From the NCBI GenBank assembly GCA_937928595.1, contig CALGJV010000011.1, positions 203,173-267,172 on the forward strand: a stretch of 64,000 nucleotides of DNA. The letters run 5' to 3'. Below, one piece after another: positions 9,104-18,031 of this stretch. The notes under the pieces were generated by a model. That model was given only the letters and a program-made list of their open reading frames with translations. It was not told the origin of the DNA and made no database searches. Both the position numbers and the translations under genes were made by a program. Every line of letters begins with the position of its first letter. Position 1 is the first letter of the stretch. The stretch is from an uncultured Phycisphaerae bacterium (lineage in GTDB: Bacteria; Planctomycetota; Phycisphaerae; UBA1845; Fen-1342).

Positions 9104-11071
9104 ATGGCGCGTTCGAGTCGTATGCCGAGGTCATGGTCGCGGACTCTGGTGGCTTTGGCCGGGAGCTTCATCCCCGTCGCGTGGGCTGCCGCACCATCTG
9201 GCATCGGTGAGACGTCGCTGATCGTCCGGACGCATCGCGGCGTGGAGCGTTTCCAGGTCACCCAGACGGCGGGCGACGAGGCCGCTGCGGTGCACGTGGC
9301 CCCGGGGATGGCGGACAGCCCGACCGTGTCCGAACCGGGCTATACGCTGTACGCTCGCGTGATCGTGCGGGCCGCGGAGGACGCTGTAGCGGCGGTGGCG
9401 GCGGAGCGGGCGAACGTCTCGGCCGCGCCGTTGCAGGGAGCGCCCGGCTTCTGGCTGCTGCACGTGGCCTCGGTCGCCGAGGCGGCCCGCCTGGCGGACC
9501 AGCTGGCGGCGGATTCGCGGGTGGCGGAGGCCTACGTGGACGTGCGCGTACCGACGGTGCTGCGGACGCCGACCGATCCGGAGTACCCGCAGCAGTGGCA
9601 CCTCAACAACACCCTGAACCCGATCGCGGATGTGAACGTGGAAGCGGTTTGGACCGCCGGGTACACGGGCGCAGGCGTGATTGTGGGCATCCTCGAGGGC
9701 GGCTGGGAATACACGCACCCGGACCTGGCCGCGAACTTCAACGCACAGGCGACTCAGCCCGGCGGCAGTGAGACGAGCCACGGTACGTCCTGCGCGGGCG
9801 TGGTGGCCGCCGGCGCCGACAACGGTCTCGGCGGCGTGGGCGTCGCCTACGGCGCCCAGATCTCGGGGCAGATCTACGGTTCTTCGTCCCAGAACGCGGC
9901 CGCGTTCGGCTATCGCAACGATCTGAACGCGATCAAGTCGAACTCGTGGGGGCCGTCGGACAACGGCCGCGTGTCGACCATGTCGTCGGCGGAACGGGCG
10001 GCGATCGAGACGGGCGCGCTGACCGGCCGGGACGGCAAGGGCACCATCTTCGTGTGGGCGGCCGGCAACGGCGGCACGAACGACCGTGTGGACTACGACC
10101 CGTACGTGTCGTCGCGATACACGATCGCGGTGGGCGCGATCGGCGACCTGGACACGCGGGCGTACTACAACGAGTCAGGCTCCTCGATGTTCGTCGTGGC
10201 GCACTCGAGCGGCAACAACCGCAGCATCTTCACGACCACCGCGGGCGGCGGCTACACGGCGTTCTTCGGCGGCACGAGCTCGGCGTCGCCGCTGGCGGCC
10301 GGCGTGATTGCGCTGATGCTGGAGGCGAATCCCGCGCTGACCTGGCGCGACGTGCAGCACGTGCTGGTCCGTTCCGCGCGGCAGTGCGACCCGGGCCGTC
10401 CGAGCTGGACCCTGAACGCCGCGGGCCGCCGCATCAGCTACGACTACGGCTTCGGCGCGGTGGACGCGCTGGCGGCCGTGCAGGCGGCCGCGACGTGGCG
10501 AAACGTACGGCCCGAGGTGCGGGTCGACCTCCCCGTCACGACCGTGGGAGCGACCGTGCCGGACTTCAACTCGACCGGGATCTCGCGGACGGTGACGATG
10601 CCGCAGTCGCTGCGGCTGGAGGCGGTCGAGCTGGTCATGAACGTGACCACGACGCGTGTGGGCGACCTGGAGATTACGATCACTGCGCCGACCGGCACGC
10701 AGTCGGTCGTCGCGACCCAGCGCAACGATACCACCGTGAACTACAACGACTACCTTTTCACGACCGTGCGACACTGGGATGAGAACGCGGTCGGTACCTG
10801 GACGGTGACGGTGGCGGACCGGCTGCTGGGCACGACGGCGACCTGGAACAGTTTCCAGCTCCGCTTCTACGGCACGCGGTGGCCGGGGGACCTGAACTGC
10901 GACGGCCTCGTGAACTTCGACGACATCGACGCGTTCGTCCTGGCGCTCGGTGGTCCGGCCGGTTACGCCGCGGCGTTTCCCGATTGCGACGTAACGCTCG
11001 CGGATCTCAACGAGGACGGCGCGGTCAACTTCGACGACATCGACCCGTTCGTCGCGGCGCTGGGCTCGTAG
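9104..11071 (+). CDS. Secreted S8 subtilisin/kexin-like protease with P-domain and dockerin-like tail
   Basis: A predicted exported serine endopeptidase of 655 aa. Order of parts: signal peptide (about 1-29, ending AWA), propeptide, S8 catalytic domain, P/Homo-B domain (about 490-590, ending in WTVTVADRL and FQLRFYG), and a Ca-loop doublet (about 593-655). The catalytic His is H226 in SHGTSCAG, the oxyanion Asn is N322 in AAGNGG, and the nucleophile is S392 in GGTSSASP. The catalytic Asp position holds Glu: GILEGGWEYTHPDL, E198, where kexins have DDG. The tail has two D-x-N-x-D-G loops (DLNCDGLVNFDD and DLNEDGAVNFDD). The neighbours are other secreted peptidases with the same tail. The fold assignment is firm, but full activity is uncertain because of E198. 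Confidence 0.9.
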   Translation: MARSSRMPRSWSRTLVALAGSFIPVAWAAAPSGIGETSLIVRTHRGVERFQVTQTAGDEAAAVHVAPGMADSPTVSEPGYTLYARVIVRAAEDAVAAVAAERANVSAAPLQGAPGFWLLHVASVAEAARLADQLAADSRVAEAYVDVRVPTVLRTPTDPEYPQQWHLNNTLNPIADVNVEAVWTAGYTGAGVIVGILEGGWEYTHPDLAANFNAQATQPGGSETSHGTSCAGVVAAGADNGLGGVGVAYGAQISGQIYGSSSQNAAAFGYRNDLNAIKSNSWGPSDNGRVSTMSSAERAAIETGALTGRDGKGTIFVWAAGNGGTNDRVDYDPYVSSRYTIAVGAIGDLDTRAYYNESGSSMFVVAHSSGNNRSIFTTTAGGGYTAFFGGTSSASPLAAGVIALMLEANPALTWRDVQHVLVRSARQCDPGRPSWTLNAAGRRISYDYGFGAVDALAAVQAAATWRNVRPEVRVDLPVTTVGATVPDFNSTGISRTVTMPQSLRLEAVELVMNVTTTRVGDLEITITAPTGTQSVVATQRNDTTVNYNDYLFTTVRHWDENAVGTWTVTVADRLLGTTATWNSFQLRFYGTRWPGDLNCDGLVNFDDIDAFVLALGGPAGYAAAFPDCDVTLADLNEDGAVNFDDIDPFVAALGS

Positions 11072-11099
11072 CGCCGTCGGACGCCGCTTGGCCGCGTCA

Positions 11100-11126
11100 G
11101 CTGCCCTCCGAGGGGGGCGGCGTTTT
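11100..11126 (+). terminator. Rho-independent-like terminator after S8 gene
   Basis: GCTGCCC pairs with GGGCGGC (one G-U) around a short TCCGAGG-type loop, followed by G and TTTT. It lies 29 bp after the S8 stop codon. Confidence 0.6.
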
Positions 11127-11213
11127 CGCGCGCCGCTGCCCGAGACGGGCGTGGTATACTGGGGCGGTCGGAATTCGGTGCGCTGGTTCATCGGATCTGC
11201 GAGGAGATGGCAG

Positions 11214-13502
11214 ATGCGCGCGCTGCCCCGCTCGCTTGCGGTTGTGCTCCTGGTGTCATTGGCCGTTGCGGCTGTGCGGGCCGATGATGGGTCTGCGGCC
11301 GCCCGCCGGGAAATGCGGCAGGTCGTCCGCCTGGATCTGAAGACGGCCGAGCAGCTCGAGGCAGTGCGGGGCCTGGGGCTGGAGCTGATGAGCGAAGCGG
11401 ACGGGGTCGGGCCGGTCGAGTACCTCGTGACGCCGCCCGCGTTCGCGGCGTTGGAGGCCTTGGGGATTCGCTACACGGTGCTCGTGCCGGACTTCGACGC
11501 GCTGGTCGAGGCCGAGCGCCGCTACATTGACGCGGCCGGCAGCCCGGGTCTGCGGGACCCCGCGTGGTTCACGGCGTACAAGTCGCTCGACCAGATCAAC
11601 GCGAAGTTGGACCAGATGGTCGCCGACCGGCCGGACCTCGCCGGCATCGTCCAGGCCGGCACTTCGATCGAGAACCGGCCGATCCGCGGACTGCGCATCA
11701 GCGGGCCGGGGGCGGGCAAGCCGGCCGTGCTGTACAACGGCACGCAGCACGCGCGCGAGTGGATCGCGCCGATGGTGTGCATGTGGATCGCGGACCGGCT
11801 CGTCTACGGGTACGACACCGATCCGCAGCTCCAGTCGCTGTTGGACCGCGTGGAGTTCTATGTTTTTCCGGTGATCAACCCCGACGGGTACGTGTACTCC
11901 TGGACCACGAACCGCAACTGGCGCAAGAATCGCCGCGACAACCCGAGCACGTCGTGCGACGGCGTCGACCTGAACCGCAACTGGGCCACCGGCTGGGGCG
12001 GCGGCGGCTCGAGCGGCAACGTCTGCGACGACACCTATCGCGGCACCGCCCCGTTCTCCGAGCCGGAGACGCAGGGCCTGCGCGATTTCTTCATCAGCCG
12101 CCCGCAGATCGTGGCGACGATTGACTTCCACAGCTATTCGCAGTTGATCCTGTCTCCCTGGGGCTACACGAACCAGTTGCCGCCCGACAACGACGTGTTC
12201 CTGGAGCTTGACGCGGGCATGCACGACGCGATCCTCGCGGTGCACGGAGTTTCGTACGACTACGGTCCGATCTACTCGACCATCTACCAGGCGAGCGGGG
12301 GCAGTGTGGACTGGTGCTACGGCGCGCGGGGCCTGTGGGCTTTCACGATCGAGCTGCGCCCGGCGTCCGCCGCCGGCGGCGGCTTCTCGTTGCCGGCCGC
12401 CGAGATCATCCCGACGTGCGAGGAGAACTTCGCCGCCGTGCTGTACCTGTCGGAGTGGTCCGCGAGTCCGGTCAAGATCACGTTTCCGTCCGGGCTGCCG
12501 ACGCGTCTGACCCCGAACCAGACGCAGAGCTTCACCGTGAGCATCCGGGCGGTCGGGGCAGTGCTCGACCCGGCCTCGCCGCAGCTCTGGACGCGACTGG
12601 CGGGCACATCGTCCTGGGCCGCGTATCCCCTCACGCCGCAGAGCGGCAACCTCTGGACGGCGGCGCTGCCGCCCACGCCCTGCGGCCGGACGCGCGAGTA
12701 CTACGTCAGCGCCGCGACGACGACCGGTGTGACGGGCGCCGCGCCGGGCGATGCGCCGGCCTCGTGGTACGACGTGACGGCGGCGCCGCTGGTGCGCCTG
12801 CTGTACGAGAACATGGACGTCAACCCCGGCTGGACGGCGCAGCCGCTGTGGGCCTGGGGCACGCCGACGGGCGGCGGCGGGCAATACGGCAACCCGGATC
12901 CGACCAGCGGTTACACTGGCACGAAGGTGTACGGGTACAACCTGAGCGGCGACTACGAGAACAACCTGGCGGAGAAGCACCTGACGACGCCGGCGCTGAA
13001 CTTCACCGGTATCAGCGGCGCGACGCTTTCGTTCTACCGCTGGCTCGGCGTCGAGCAGCCCCTGTACGATCACGCCTACGTCCGTTACAGCACGAACGGG
13101 ACGACGTGGACGAATCTGTGGACCAACACGGCGCAGATCGCGGACAATGCCTGGGTGCGGATGGAGCTGCCGCTGCCCCCGGCCACCGACAACCAGCCGA
13201 CGGTCTACCTGCGGTGGACGATGGGGACGACGGACTCGTCCTGGCAGTTCTGCGGCTGGAACATCGACGACGTCGAGGTCTGGGCCGCGGATCCGAACGG
13301 CTGCCCGCCCACGCCCGGCGACCTGAACTGCGACGGCGCCGTGAACTTCGACGACATCGATCCGTTCGTGCTGGCCCTGTCCGGGCCGGAGGGCTACGCG
13401 GCCGAGTATCCGAACTGCGACTGGCTGCGAGCGGACTGCAACGGTGACGACGCGGTGGATTTCGACGACATCGACGCCTTCGTGGCCCTGATCGGATCCT
13501 GA
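11214..13502 (+). CDS. Secreted M14 zinc carboxypeptidase with jelly-roll and dockerin-like tail
   Basis: A predicted exported metallocarboxypeptidase, 762 aa. After a signal peptide (RALPRSLAVVLLVSL, cut near VRA) and a propeptide-like part comes the M14 domain. Its zinc ligands are H179 and E182 in the HARE motif and H306 in IDFHSYSQ; the general base is E380 in FTIELR. DLNRNW is the typical substrate-site stretch. A beta-rich domain follows (about 545-700, with WNIDDVEVW as in MAM or immune-inhibitor-A-like modules), then the Ca-loop doublet with DLNCDGAVNFDD and DCNGDDAVDFDD. The ATG at 11214 was chosen because GAGGAG lies about 8 nt upstream and the signal peptide starts there. TATACT at 11155-11160 could be its -10 box. 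Confidence 0.92.
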   Translation: MRALPRSLAVVLLVSLAVAAVRADDGSAAARREMRQVVRLDLKTAEQLEAVRGLGLELMSEADGVGPVEYLVTPPAFAALEALGIRYTVLVPDFDALVEAERRYIDAAGSPGLRDPAWFTAYKSLDQINAKLDQMVADRPDLAGIVQAGTSIENRPIRGLRISGPGAGKPAVLYNGTQHAREWIAPMVCMWIADRLVYGYDTDPQLQSLLDRVEFYVFPVINPDGYVYSWTTNRNWRKNRRDNPSTSCDGVDLNRNWATGWGGGGSSGNVCDDTYRGTAPFSEPETQGLRDFFISRPQIVATIDFHSYSQLILSPWGYTNQLPPDNDVFLELDAGMHDAILAVHGVSYDYGPIYSTIYQASGGSVDWCYGARGLWAFTIELRPASAAGGGFSLPAAEIIPTCEENFAAVLYLSEWSASPVKITFPSGLPTRLTPNQTQSFTVSIRAVGAVLDPASPQLWTRLAGTSSWAAYPLTPQSGNLWTAALPPTPCGRTREYYVSAATTTGVTGAAPGDAPASWYDVTAAPLVRLLYENMDVNPGWTAQPLWAWGTPTGGGGQYGNPDPTSGYTGTKVYGYNLSGDYENNLAEKHLTTPALNFTGISGATLSFYRWLGVEQPLYDHAYVRYSTNGTTWTNLWTNTAQIADNAWVRMELPLPPATDNQPTVYLRWTMGTTDSSWQFCGWNIDDVEVWAADPNGCPPTPGDLNCDGAVNFDDIDPFVLALSGPEGYAAEYPNCDWLRADCNGDDAVDFDDIDAFVALIGS

Positions 13503-13525
13503 CCGCTCAGCGGGCCCCGGCGCGG

Positions 13526-13531
13526 TAGAAT
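13526..13531 (+). promoter_or_regulatory. -10-like element upstream of rsmG
   Basis: TAGAAT followed by CGCG, 22 bp before the rsmG ATG. It would give a very short 5' leader. No matching -35 was found, so this is a weak call. Confidence 0.3.
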
Positions 13532-13552
13532 CGCGTCGCCGATGGAGGCCCG

Positions 13553-14263
13553 ATGACCCGCGACGAGCTGCGTGCGGCCGGCTGCGATGTGAGCGCCGAC
13601 GGCCACGCGCGGCTCGTCGCGTTTGTCGAGGTGCTTCGCGCCGAGAACGTCCGCCTCAATCTCACCTCGGCCCGCGCGCTGGCCGACGTGTGGCGGGTGC
13701 ACATCTTCGACTCGCTCGCCGTGCTGCCGGTGCTCGACGATCTGACCGGCACCGGGTCGCGGCCGGCCCCCGCCGCGGGCGATGCGTCGGGGCGGACGCT
13801 GCGCGTGGTGGACATCGGTTGCGGCGGGGGTCTGCCGGGGCTGCCGCTGGCGTGCGTGCGGCCGGACATCCGCTTCACGCTGATCGACGCCACGCGTCGC
13901 AAGACGGAGGCGGTCCGCCGCATGGCGGCGGGATTGGGGCTGACGAACGTGGAGGTCGTGTGGGGGCGGGCGGAAGCTTTGGCGGTGAGCCCCGCGCATC
14001 GGGAGCAGTACGACGTCACGCTCGCACGGGCGGTGGCGGAACTGCGCGTGCTGGTGGGTTACGCTGCGGGCTTTCTGCGGGTCGGGGGGCAGGCGTGGGT
14101 GCACAAGACGCTGGCCGCGGCGGACGCGGAAGTGGCCGCGGCGCAGGCAGTTGCGCGCCGGGTGGGCCTGGTACCGGCCGGCCGGCGGTGCTATGCGTGG
14201 CAACCGGACCGTCCGGCCGAGCATGTGCTGATCGGCTTTCGGAAGGTGGCCGCAGGCGGCTGA
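13553..14263 (+). CDS. rsmG: 16S rRNA (guanine-N7) methyltransferase RsmG
   Basis: Methylates N7 of G527 in 16S rRNA using S-adenosylmethionine. The 236-aa protein has the family N-terminus with RLNLTSAR and HIFDSLAVLP, then the SAM-binding motif VVDIGCGGGLPGLPLA. The later LIDATRRKTEAVRRM and TLARAVAELRVLV segments also match GidB/RsmG. A linker of about 18 residues rich in Gly, Ala and Pro (TGTGSRPAPAAGDASGR) sits just before the SAM motif and is longer than usual. The gene lies alone among the secreted protease genes. The usual neighbours mnmG, parA and parB are absent from the window. Confidence 0.94.
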   Translation: MTRDELRAAGCDVSADGHARLVAFVEVLRAENVRLNLTSARALADVWRVHIFDSLAVLPVLDDLTGTGSRPAPAAGDASGRTLRVVDIGCGGGLPGLPLACVRPDIRFTLIDATRRKTEAVRRMAAGLGLTNVEVVWGRAEALAVSPAHREQYDVTLARAVAELRVLVGYAAGFLRVGGQAWVHKTLAAADAEVAAAQAVARRVGLVPAGRRCYAWQPDRPAEHVLIGFRKVAAGG

Positions 14264-14463
14264 ACGCGGGGCGAGTTGATCGCGACCCGGCGGCGGGGCG
14301 TGGGGGACGACAGTTTCCGACAGGCAGGTCCGGTCGCACCCGTCTGCGGAGGTAGAATGCGGACAGCGGGGGTCATGCGGCCCCCGGCGCGCCCGCGCCG
14401 GCTCGACGGTGGCCGGCGCGACACACACCGTGTCGCGCTCCCGGGGGCGTGAGGAGAGTCGCC

Positions 14464-16758
14464 ATGCGAAGCGCGCTGGCGGTCTGGCTGGTCTTGGGTG
14501 GGATGGTGCCGGTGTGGGGGCAGGTGTGCGGCCGTGTTCAGCCGGAGGGCCCCGCGCCGGATGAGGTGACGGTGGGTCCGCTCTGCGGCCATGCGAAGGC
14601 CGCACTGGCGGCCGCCCTGGGGCCGCTGGGGTTGGGTACGCCGCCGCTGCGGGACAGCGCGTCCACGCTGACCGACGTGCTGGATTACGACCTCGCGCTG
14701 GAGGTCGTGCCGGCCACGCGCGCGCTGAGCGGCACGAACATGATGACGGTGCGCAGCGCGGCCGATGGGGTGACCGCCTTTCGGTTCGACCTGCACCCCG
14801 TGTTCACGATCACCGAAGTGAGCGTCAACGGGGCGGCGGCGGCGTACATGCGGCTCGATCCGCGGACGCTCGAAGTGACGCTCGATCGGAGCTACGGCGC
14901 GGGCGAGGTGTTCACCGTCCGCGTCGGGTACAGCGGCGTGCCGGTTTCGGGCGGTGACTGGGGCTCGATCAATTTCCGCACGCGGTCCGGGGCGCAGGAG
15001 GTGTGGACGCTCAGCCAGCCGTGGAACGCGTACACGTGGTGGCCGTGCAAGGACGACAACACCGACAAGGCGACGGCCACGCTGCGCATCACGGTCCCGC
15101 AGGGACTGGTGGTCGCTTCGAACGGGTTGCTGCAGGCCGTGGACTCGCCGGCGCTGGGCAAGGTTCGGTATCGCTGGCGGACGAACTACCCGACGGCCCC
15201 CTACCTGATCTGCTTCGGCGCAACGAACTACAACCGGTTCCAGACGAGCTGGAGCTACGGCGGTGGGACGTTGCCGCTCGACTTCTACATTTACCCGGAG
15301 CAGGACGCGGCGTGGGTGCGGAACGCGCTCCTGCAGGTGCGCGACATGCTCACGGTGTTCAGCGCGGCGTATGGCCTCTACCCGTTCAGCGCCGAGAAGT
15401 ACGGGATCTACCAGTTCGGCTTCGGCGGCGGCATGGAGCATCAGACCATGACCGGGCAAGGCGTTCTGTACCTCGACTGGCTGAGCGCGCACGAGTTGTC
15501 GCACCAGTGGTTCGGCGATGACGTGACGTGCGCCACCTGGCATGACATCTGGCTGCACGAGGGCTTCGCCACGTACTCGGAGGCCCTCTGGGCCGAGCGC
15601 CGTCCGGGGAGCGCGGGCTTGCCCGCGTTGCACGAGTACATGGCCCAGCGCCGGCCGTCGACGGTGAACGGCTCGGTCTACGTTTACGACATCAGCGACA
15701 TGGCGAACGTCTTCAACTACGACCTCGTGTACCTCAAGGCCGGCTGGGTCGTGCACATGCTGCGCTACGTGCTCGGCGATGCCGTGTTCTTCGACGCGCT
15801 GGCCGCGTATCGGGCGGCCTACAGCGGCAGCCACGTCACCACGGCCGATTTTCAGGCCGTGTGCGAGGCCGTCAGCGGCCGCGATCTGAACTTCTTCTTC
15901 GCGCCGTGGGTGTATGGCACCGGTGCGCCGGCGTACCGCTACGGGTGGCAGGCGGTCGCGGTCGACGGGCGACACTATGTGGAGCTGTTCCTGCGACAGC
16001 GGCAGTTGCCGCCAATGCCCGCGGTGTTCGCCATGCCGGTGGAAATCGAGCTCACCGGAGCCGACGGCGGCCGGCGGACGATCTGGAACGGCGCGCGCGA
16101 GCAGTACTTCCTCCTGCCGGTCAGCGGGCCCGACGTGACGGATCTGGCGGTCGATCCGCGGCCGTGGATCCTGCGGACGAATCTCCAGCTCGTGCAATTC
16201 GTGGAGGGTCCGCCCAAGGTCGTGTCGCTGACGCCGGGGCCGGGCGCGGTGGTGCCCGTGGTGGATCGGGTGACCGTCGGTTTCCACAAGGACGTGAATG
16301 TGCCGGTCGGGGCGGTCACGCTGACCGGGCCGGCCGGCGCCGTGCCGCTGACGACGAGCTACGACGCCGCGCGGTTCGTGCTCACGCTCGGGCCGGACGC
16401 GGGTCCGCTGCCGCCGGGCCAGTACACGCTGACCGTGGCGGACAGTGTCACGAGCGTGCTAAGCGGGCAGGCGCTGGACGGCGAGCTGGCCGGCGCGGAG
16501 CCGCTGCCGAGCGGGGACGGCGTCGCGGGCGGGTCGGCGGTGGCGACCTTCGTCGTGCCCGTGTGGCGGGGGGACCTGAACTGCGACGGCGCGCTGAACT
16601 TCGACGACATCGACCCGTTCGTGGTGGCGCTGGGCGGGCCCGCGGGGTACGCGGCCGCGTACCCGGCGTGCGAGTACGGCCGCGCGGACCTGAATGACGA
16701 CGGGCGGGTCGATTTCGACGACGTCGATCCGCTGGTGCGCCTGCTGGCGGGCCGCTGA
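14464..16758 (+). CDS. Secreted M1-family metallopeptidase with dockerin-like tail
   Basis: A predicted exported gluzincin aminopeptidase-like enzyme, 764 aa. A short signal peptide (ending about VWG) is followed by the M1 N-terminal beta domain. The catalytic region has GGMEHQ in place of the GAMEN exopeptidase motif and HELSH-x18-E with zinc ligands H343, H347 and E366; E344 is the catalytic base. A downstream beta domain contains PGPGAVVPVVDRVTVGF, resembling a bacterial Ig-like fold. The C-terminus is the doublet DLNCDGALNFDDID and DLNDDGRVDFDDVD. The ATG at 14464 is preferred over an upstream GTG because GAGGAG is 7 nt before it. It converges on rodA with a 9-bp gap. Confidence 0.9.
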   Translation: MRSALAVWLVLGGMVPVWGQVCGRVQPEGPAPDEVTVGPLCGHAKAALAAALGPLGLGTPPLRDSASTLTDVLDYDLALEVVPATRALSGTNMMTVRSAADGVTAFRFDLHPVFTITEVSVNGAAAAYMRLDPRTLEVTLDRSYGAGEVFTVRVGYSGVPVSGGDWGSINFRTRSGAQEVWTLSQPWNAYTWWPCKDDNTDKATATLRITVPQGLVVASNGLLQAVDSPALGKVRYRWRTNYPTAPYLICFGATNYNRFQTSWSYGGGTLPLDFYIYPEQDAAWVRNALLQVRDMLTVFSAAYGLYPFSAEKYGIYQFGFGGGMEHQTMTGQGVLYLDWLSAHELSHQWFGDDVTCATWHDIWLHEGFATYSEALWAERRPGSAGLPALHEYMAQRRPSTVNGSVYVYDISDMANVFNYDLVYLKAGWVVHMLRYVLGDAVFFDALAAYRAAYSGSHVTTADFQAVCEAVSGRDLNFFFAPWVYGTGAPAYRYGWQAVAVDGRHYVELFLRQRQLPPMPAVFAMPVEIELTGADGGRRTIWNGAREQYFLLPVSGPDVTDLAVDPRPWILRTNLQLVQFVEGPPKVVSLTPGPGAVVPVVDRVTVGFHKDVNVPVGAVTLTGPAGAVPLTTSYDAARFVLTLGPDAGPLPPGQYTLTVADSVTSVLSGQALDGELAGAEPLPSGDGVAGGSAVATFVVPVWRGDLNCDGALNFDDIDPFVVALGGPAGYAAAYPACEYGRADLNDDGRVDFDDVDPLVRLLAGR

Positions 16759-16767
16759 AGCGCCCGT

Positions 16768-18018
16768 TCAGTCGCTGTACTCGAACGGCGGGCGGGCGAT
16801 CTGAAGCGGGCGGCGCTGGGCGATGTTCACCAGCAGGCCCAGGGCGATGAAGTTGGTCCAGAGGCTGCTGCCGCCGGCGCTGACGAAGGGCAGCGGCATG
16901 CCCGTGATCGGCGCGAGGCCGATCGTCATGCCGATGTTCAGCAGCGCCTGGACGACGATCATCACGACCACGCCGACCGCCAGCAGGCGGCCGAAGGGGT
17001 CGTTCGTGATCAGGGCCACCTCGAGCCCGACCAGCACGATCACGCCGTAGGCGAGGATGACCAAGGCCGCGCCGATCAGGCCCCACTGGTGGCCGATGAT
17101 CGCGAAGATGAAGTCGTTGTGCTCCTCGGGCAGCAGCCCGTCGTACTCGAGGAAGATGCCTTCGCCGTAGCCCTGGCCCCAGAGGCCGCCGGTGCCCAGC
17201 GCGATCTTGGACTGACGGAGCTGGTAACCCTGATCCATGTGCCACGTCTCGTCGCCGGTGCTCTGCTTCCACAGGACTTCGATCCGCTGCCGCTGGTACG
17301 GCTTCATGCCGTAGAAATAGAACAGCGGCAGCGTGGCGACGCCCAGCCCGATGATGATCAGCAGATGCCGCAGGCGGGCGCCGGCCACGAAGAGCATCGC
17401 GAACAGCACGGGCAGCAGCATCAGTAGCGTTCCGAGATCCGGCTGGAAGAGGATCAGGACCATCGGGAGCAGCGTCAGCAGGAACGGCCCGAGCAGGCCC
17501 CACCAGTGCCGGTACGAGCTGCGGAACCGCAGGTAGCGCGCCAGCGTGAGGACCAGCGCGAGCTTAACGAACTCCGACGGCTGCACGCGCAGGCCGAACA
17601 CTTCGATCCAGCGCCGCGTGTGACGCACGACCGGCACGAACGGCACTCCCGGCAGGCCCAGGTCCTCCAGTACGCGGTCCAGCACCAGCGCCAGCAGCAG
17701 TGCGATCGTTACGCCGTAGATCAGGTAGGTGTAGCGGCCGATCCGTTCATAGTTGGCCGCGAGCACGGCCAGCATCAGCAGGACGCCCGTGACCATGAAC
17801 AGGCTCTGGCGGATGGTCTGGGGGCCGACCCAGTCCCACGCCCGCACGAGCCACGGTTCCTCGGTCAGCCCGGTGGCGACCCGCTCCGCGGCCGCCGCGC
17901 GGGCCGCGCTGCGGTCCGTCGCGTGGATGCACGCCAGCCCGATCGCGGCCAGCAGCACGACGGGGACCGCCAGTCCCCAGCCGAGCCGCGTCAGGTTGAG
18001 CAGTTGCCGTTCGGGCAT
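16768..18018 (-). CDS. rodA: RodA, SEDS peptidoglycan glycosyltransferase
   Basis: A SEDS-family lipid II polymerase that works with PBP2 in side-wall peptidoglycan synthesis. The 416-aa membrane protein has about ten hydrophobic segments. Diagnostic stretches are RVQPSEFVKLALVL, LFQPDLGTLLMLLPV with the SEDS aspartate, RQSKIALGTGGLWGQG, LPEEHNDFIFAIIGHQWG and the C-terminal FVSAGGSSLW. A loop of about 35 residues after the first membrane helix (from HATDRSAA to WDWVGPQ) is longer than in most RodA proteins. The ATG at 18018 is 13 bp from the mrdA stop, so the pair is an operon. FtsW is the alternative, but the PBP2 partner favours RodA. Confidence 0.93.
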   Translation of the reverse strand: MPERQLLNLTRLGWGLAVPVVLLAAIGLACIHATDRSAARAAAAERVATGLTEEPWLVRAWDWVGPQTIRQSLFMVTGVLLMLAVLAANYERIGRYTYLIYGVTIALLLALVLDRVLEDLGLPGVPFVPVVRHTRRWIEVFGLRVQPSEFVKLALVLTLARYLRFRSSYRHWWGLLGPFLLTLLPMVLILFQPDLGTLLMLLPVLFAMLFVAGARLRHLLIIIGLGVATLPLFYFYGMKPYQRQRIEVLWKQSTGDETWHMDQGYQLRQSKIALGTGGLWGQGYGEGIFLEYDGLLPEEHNDFIFAIIGHQWGLIGAALVILAYGVIVLVGLEVALITNDPFGRLLAVGVVVMIVVQALLNIGMTIGLAPITGMPLPFVSAGGSSLWTNFIALGLLVNIAQRRPLQIARPPFEYSD

Positions 18019-18031
18019 GACCGGGTTCGAC

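Noticed and set aside
10885..16758. Cellulosome-type dockerins
   Set aside because: The Ca loops match but the flanking helix and Cys pair differ from cellulosomal dockerins, and there is no cohesin or scaffoldin in the window.
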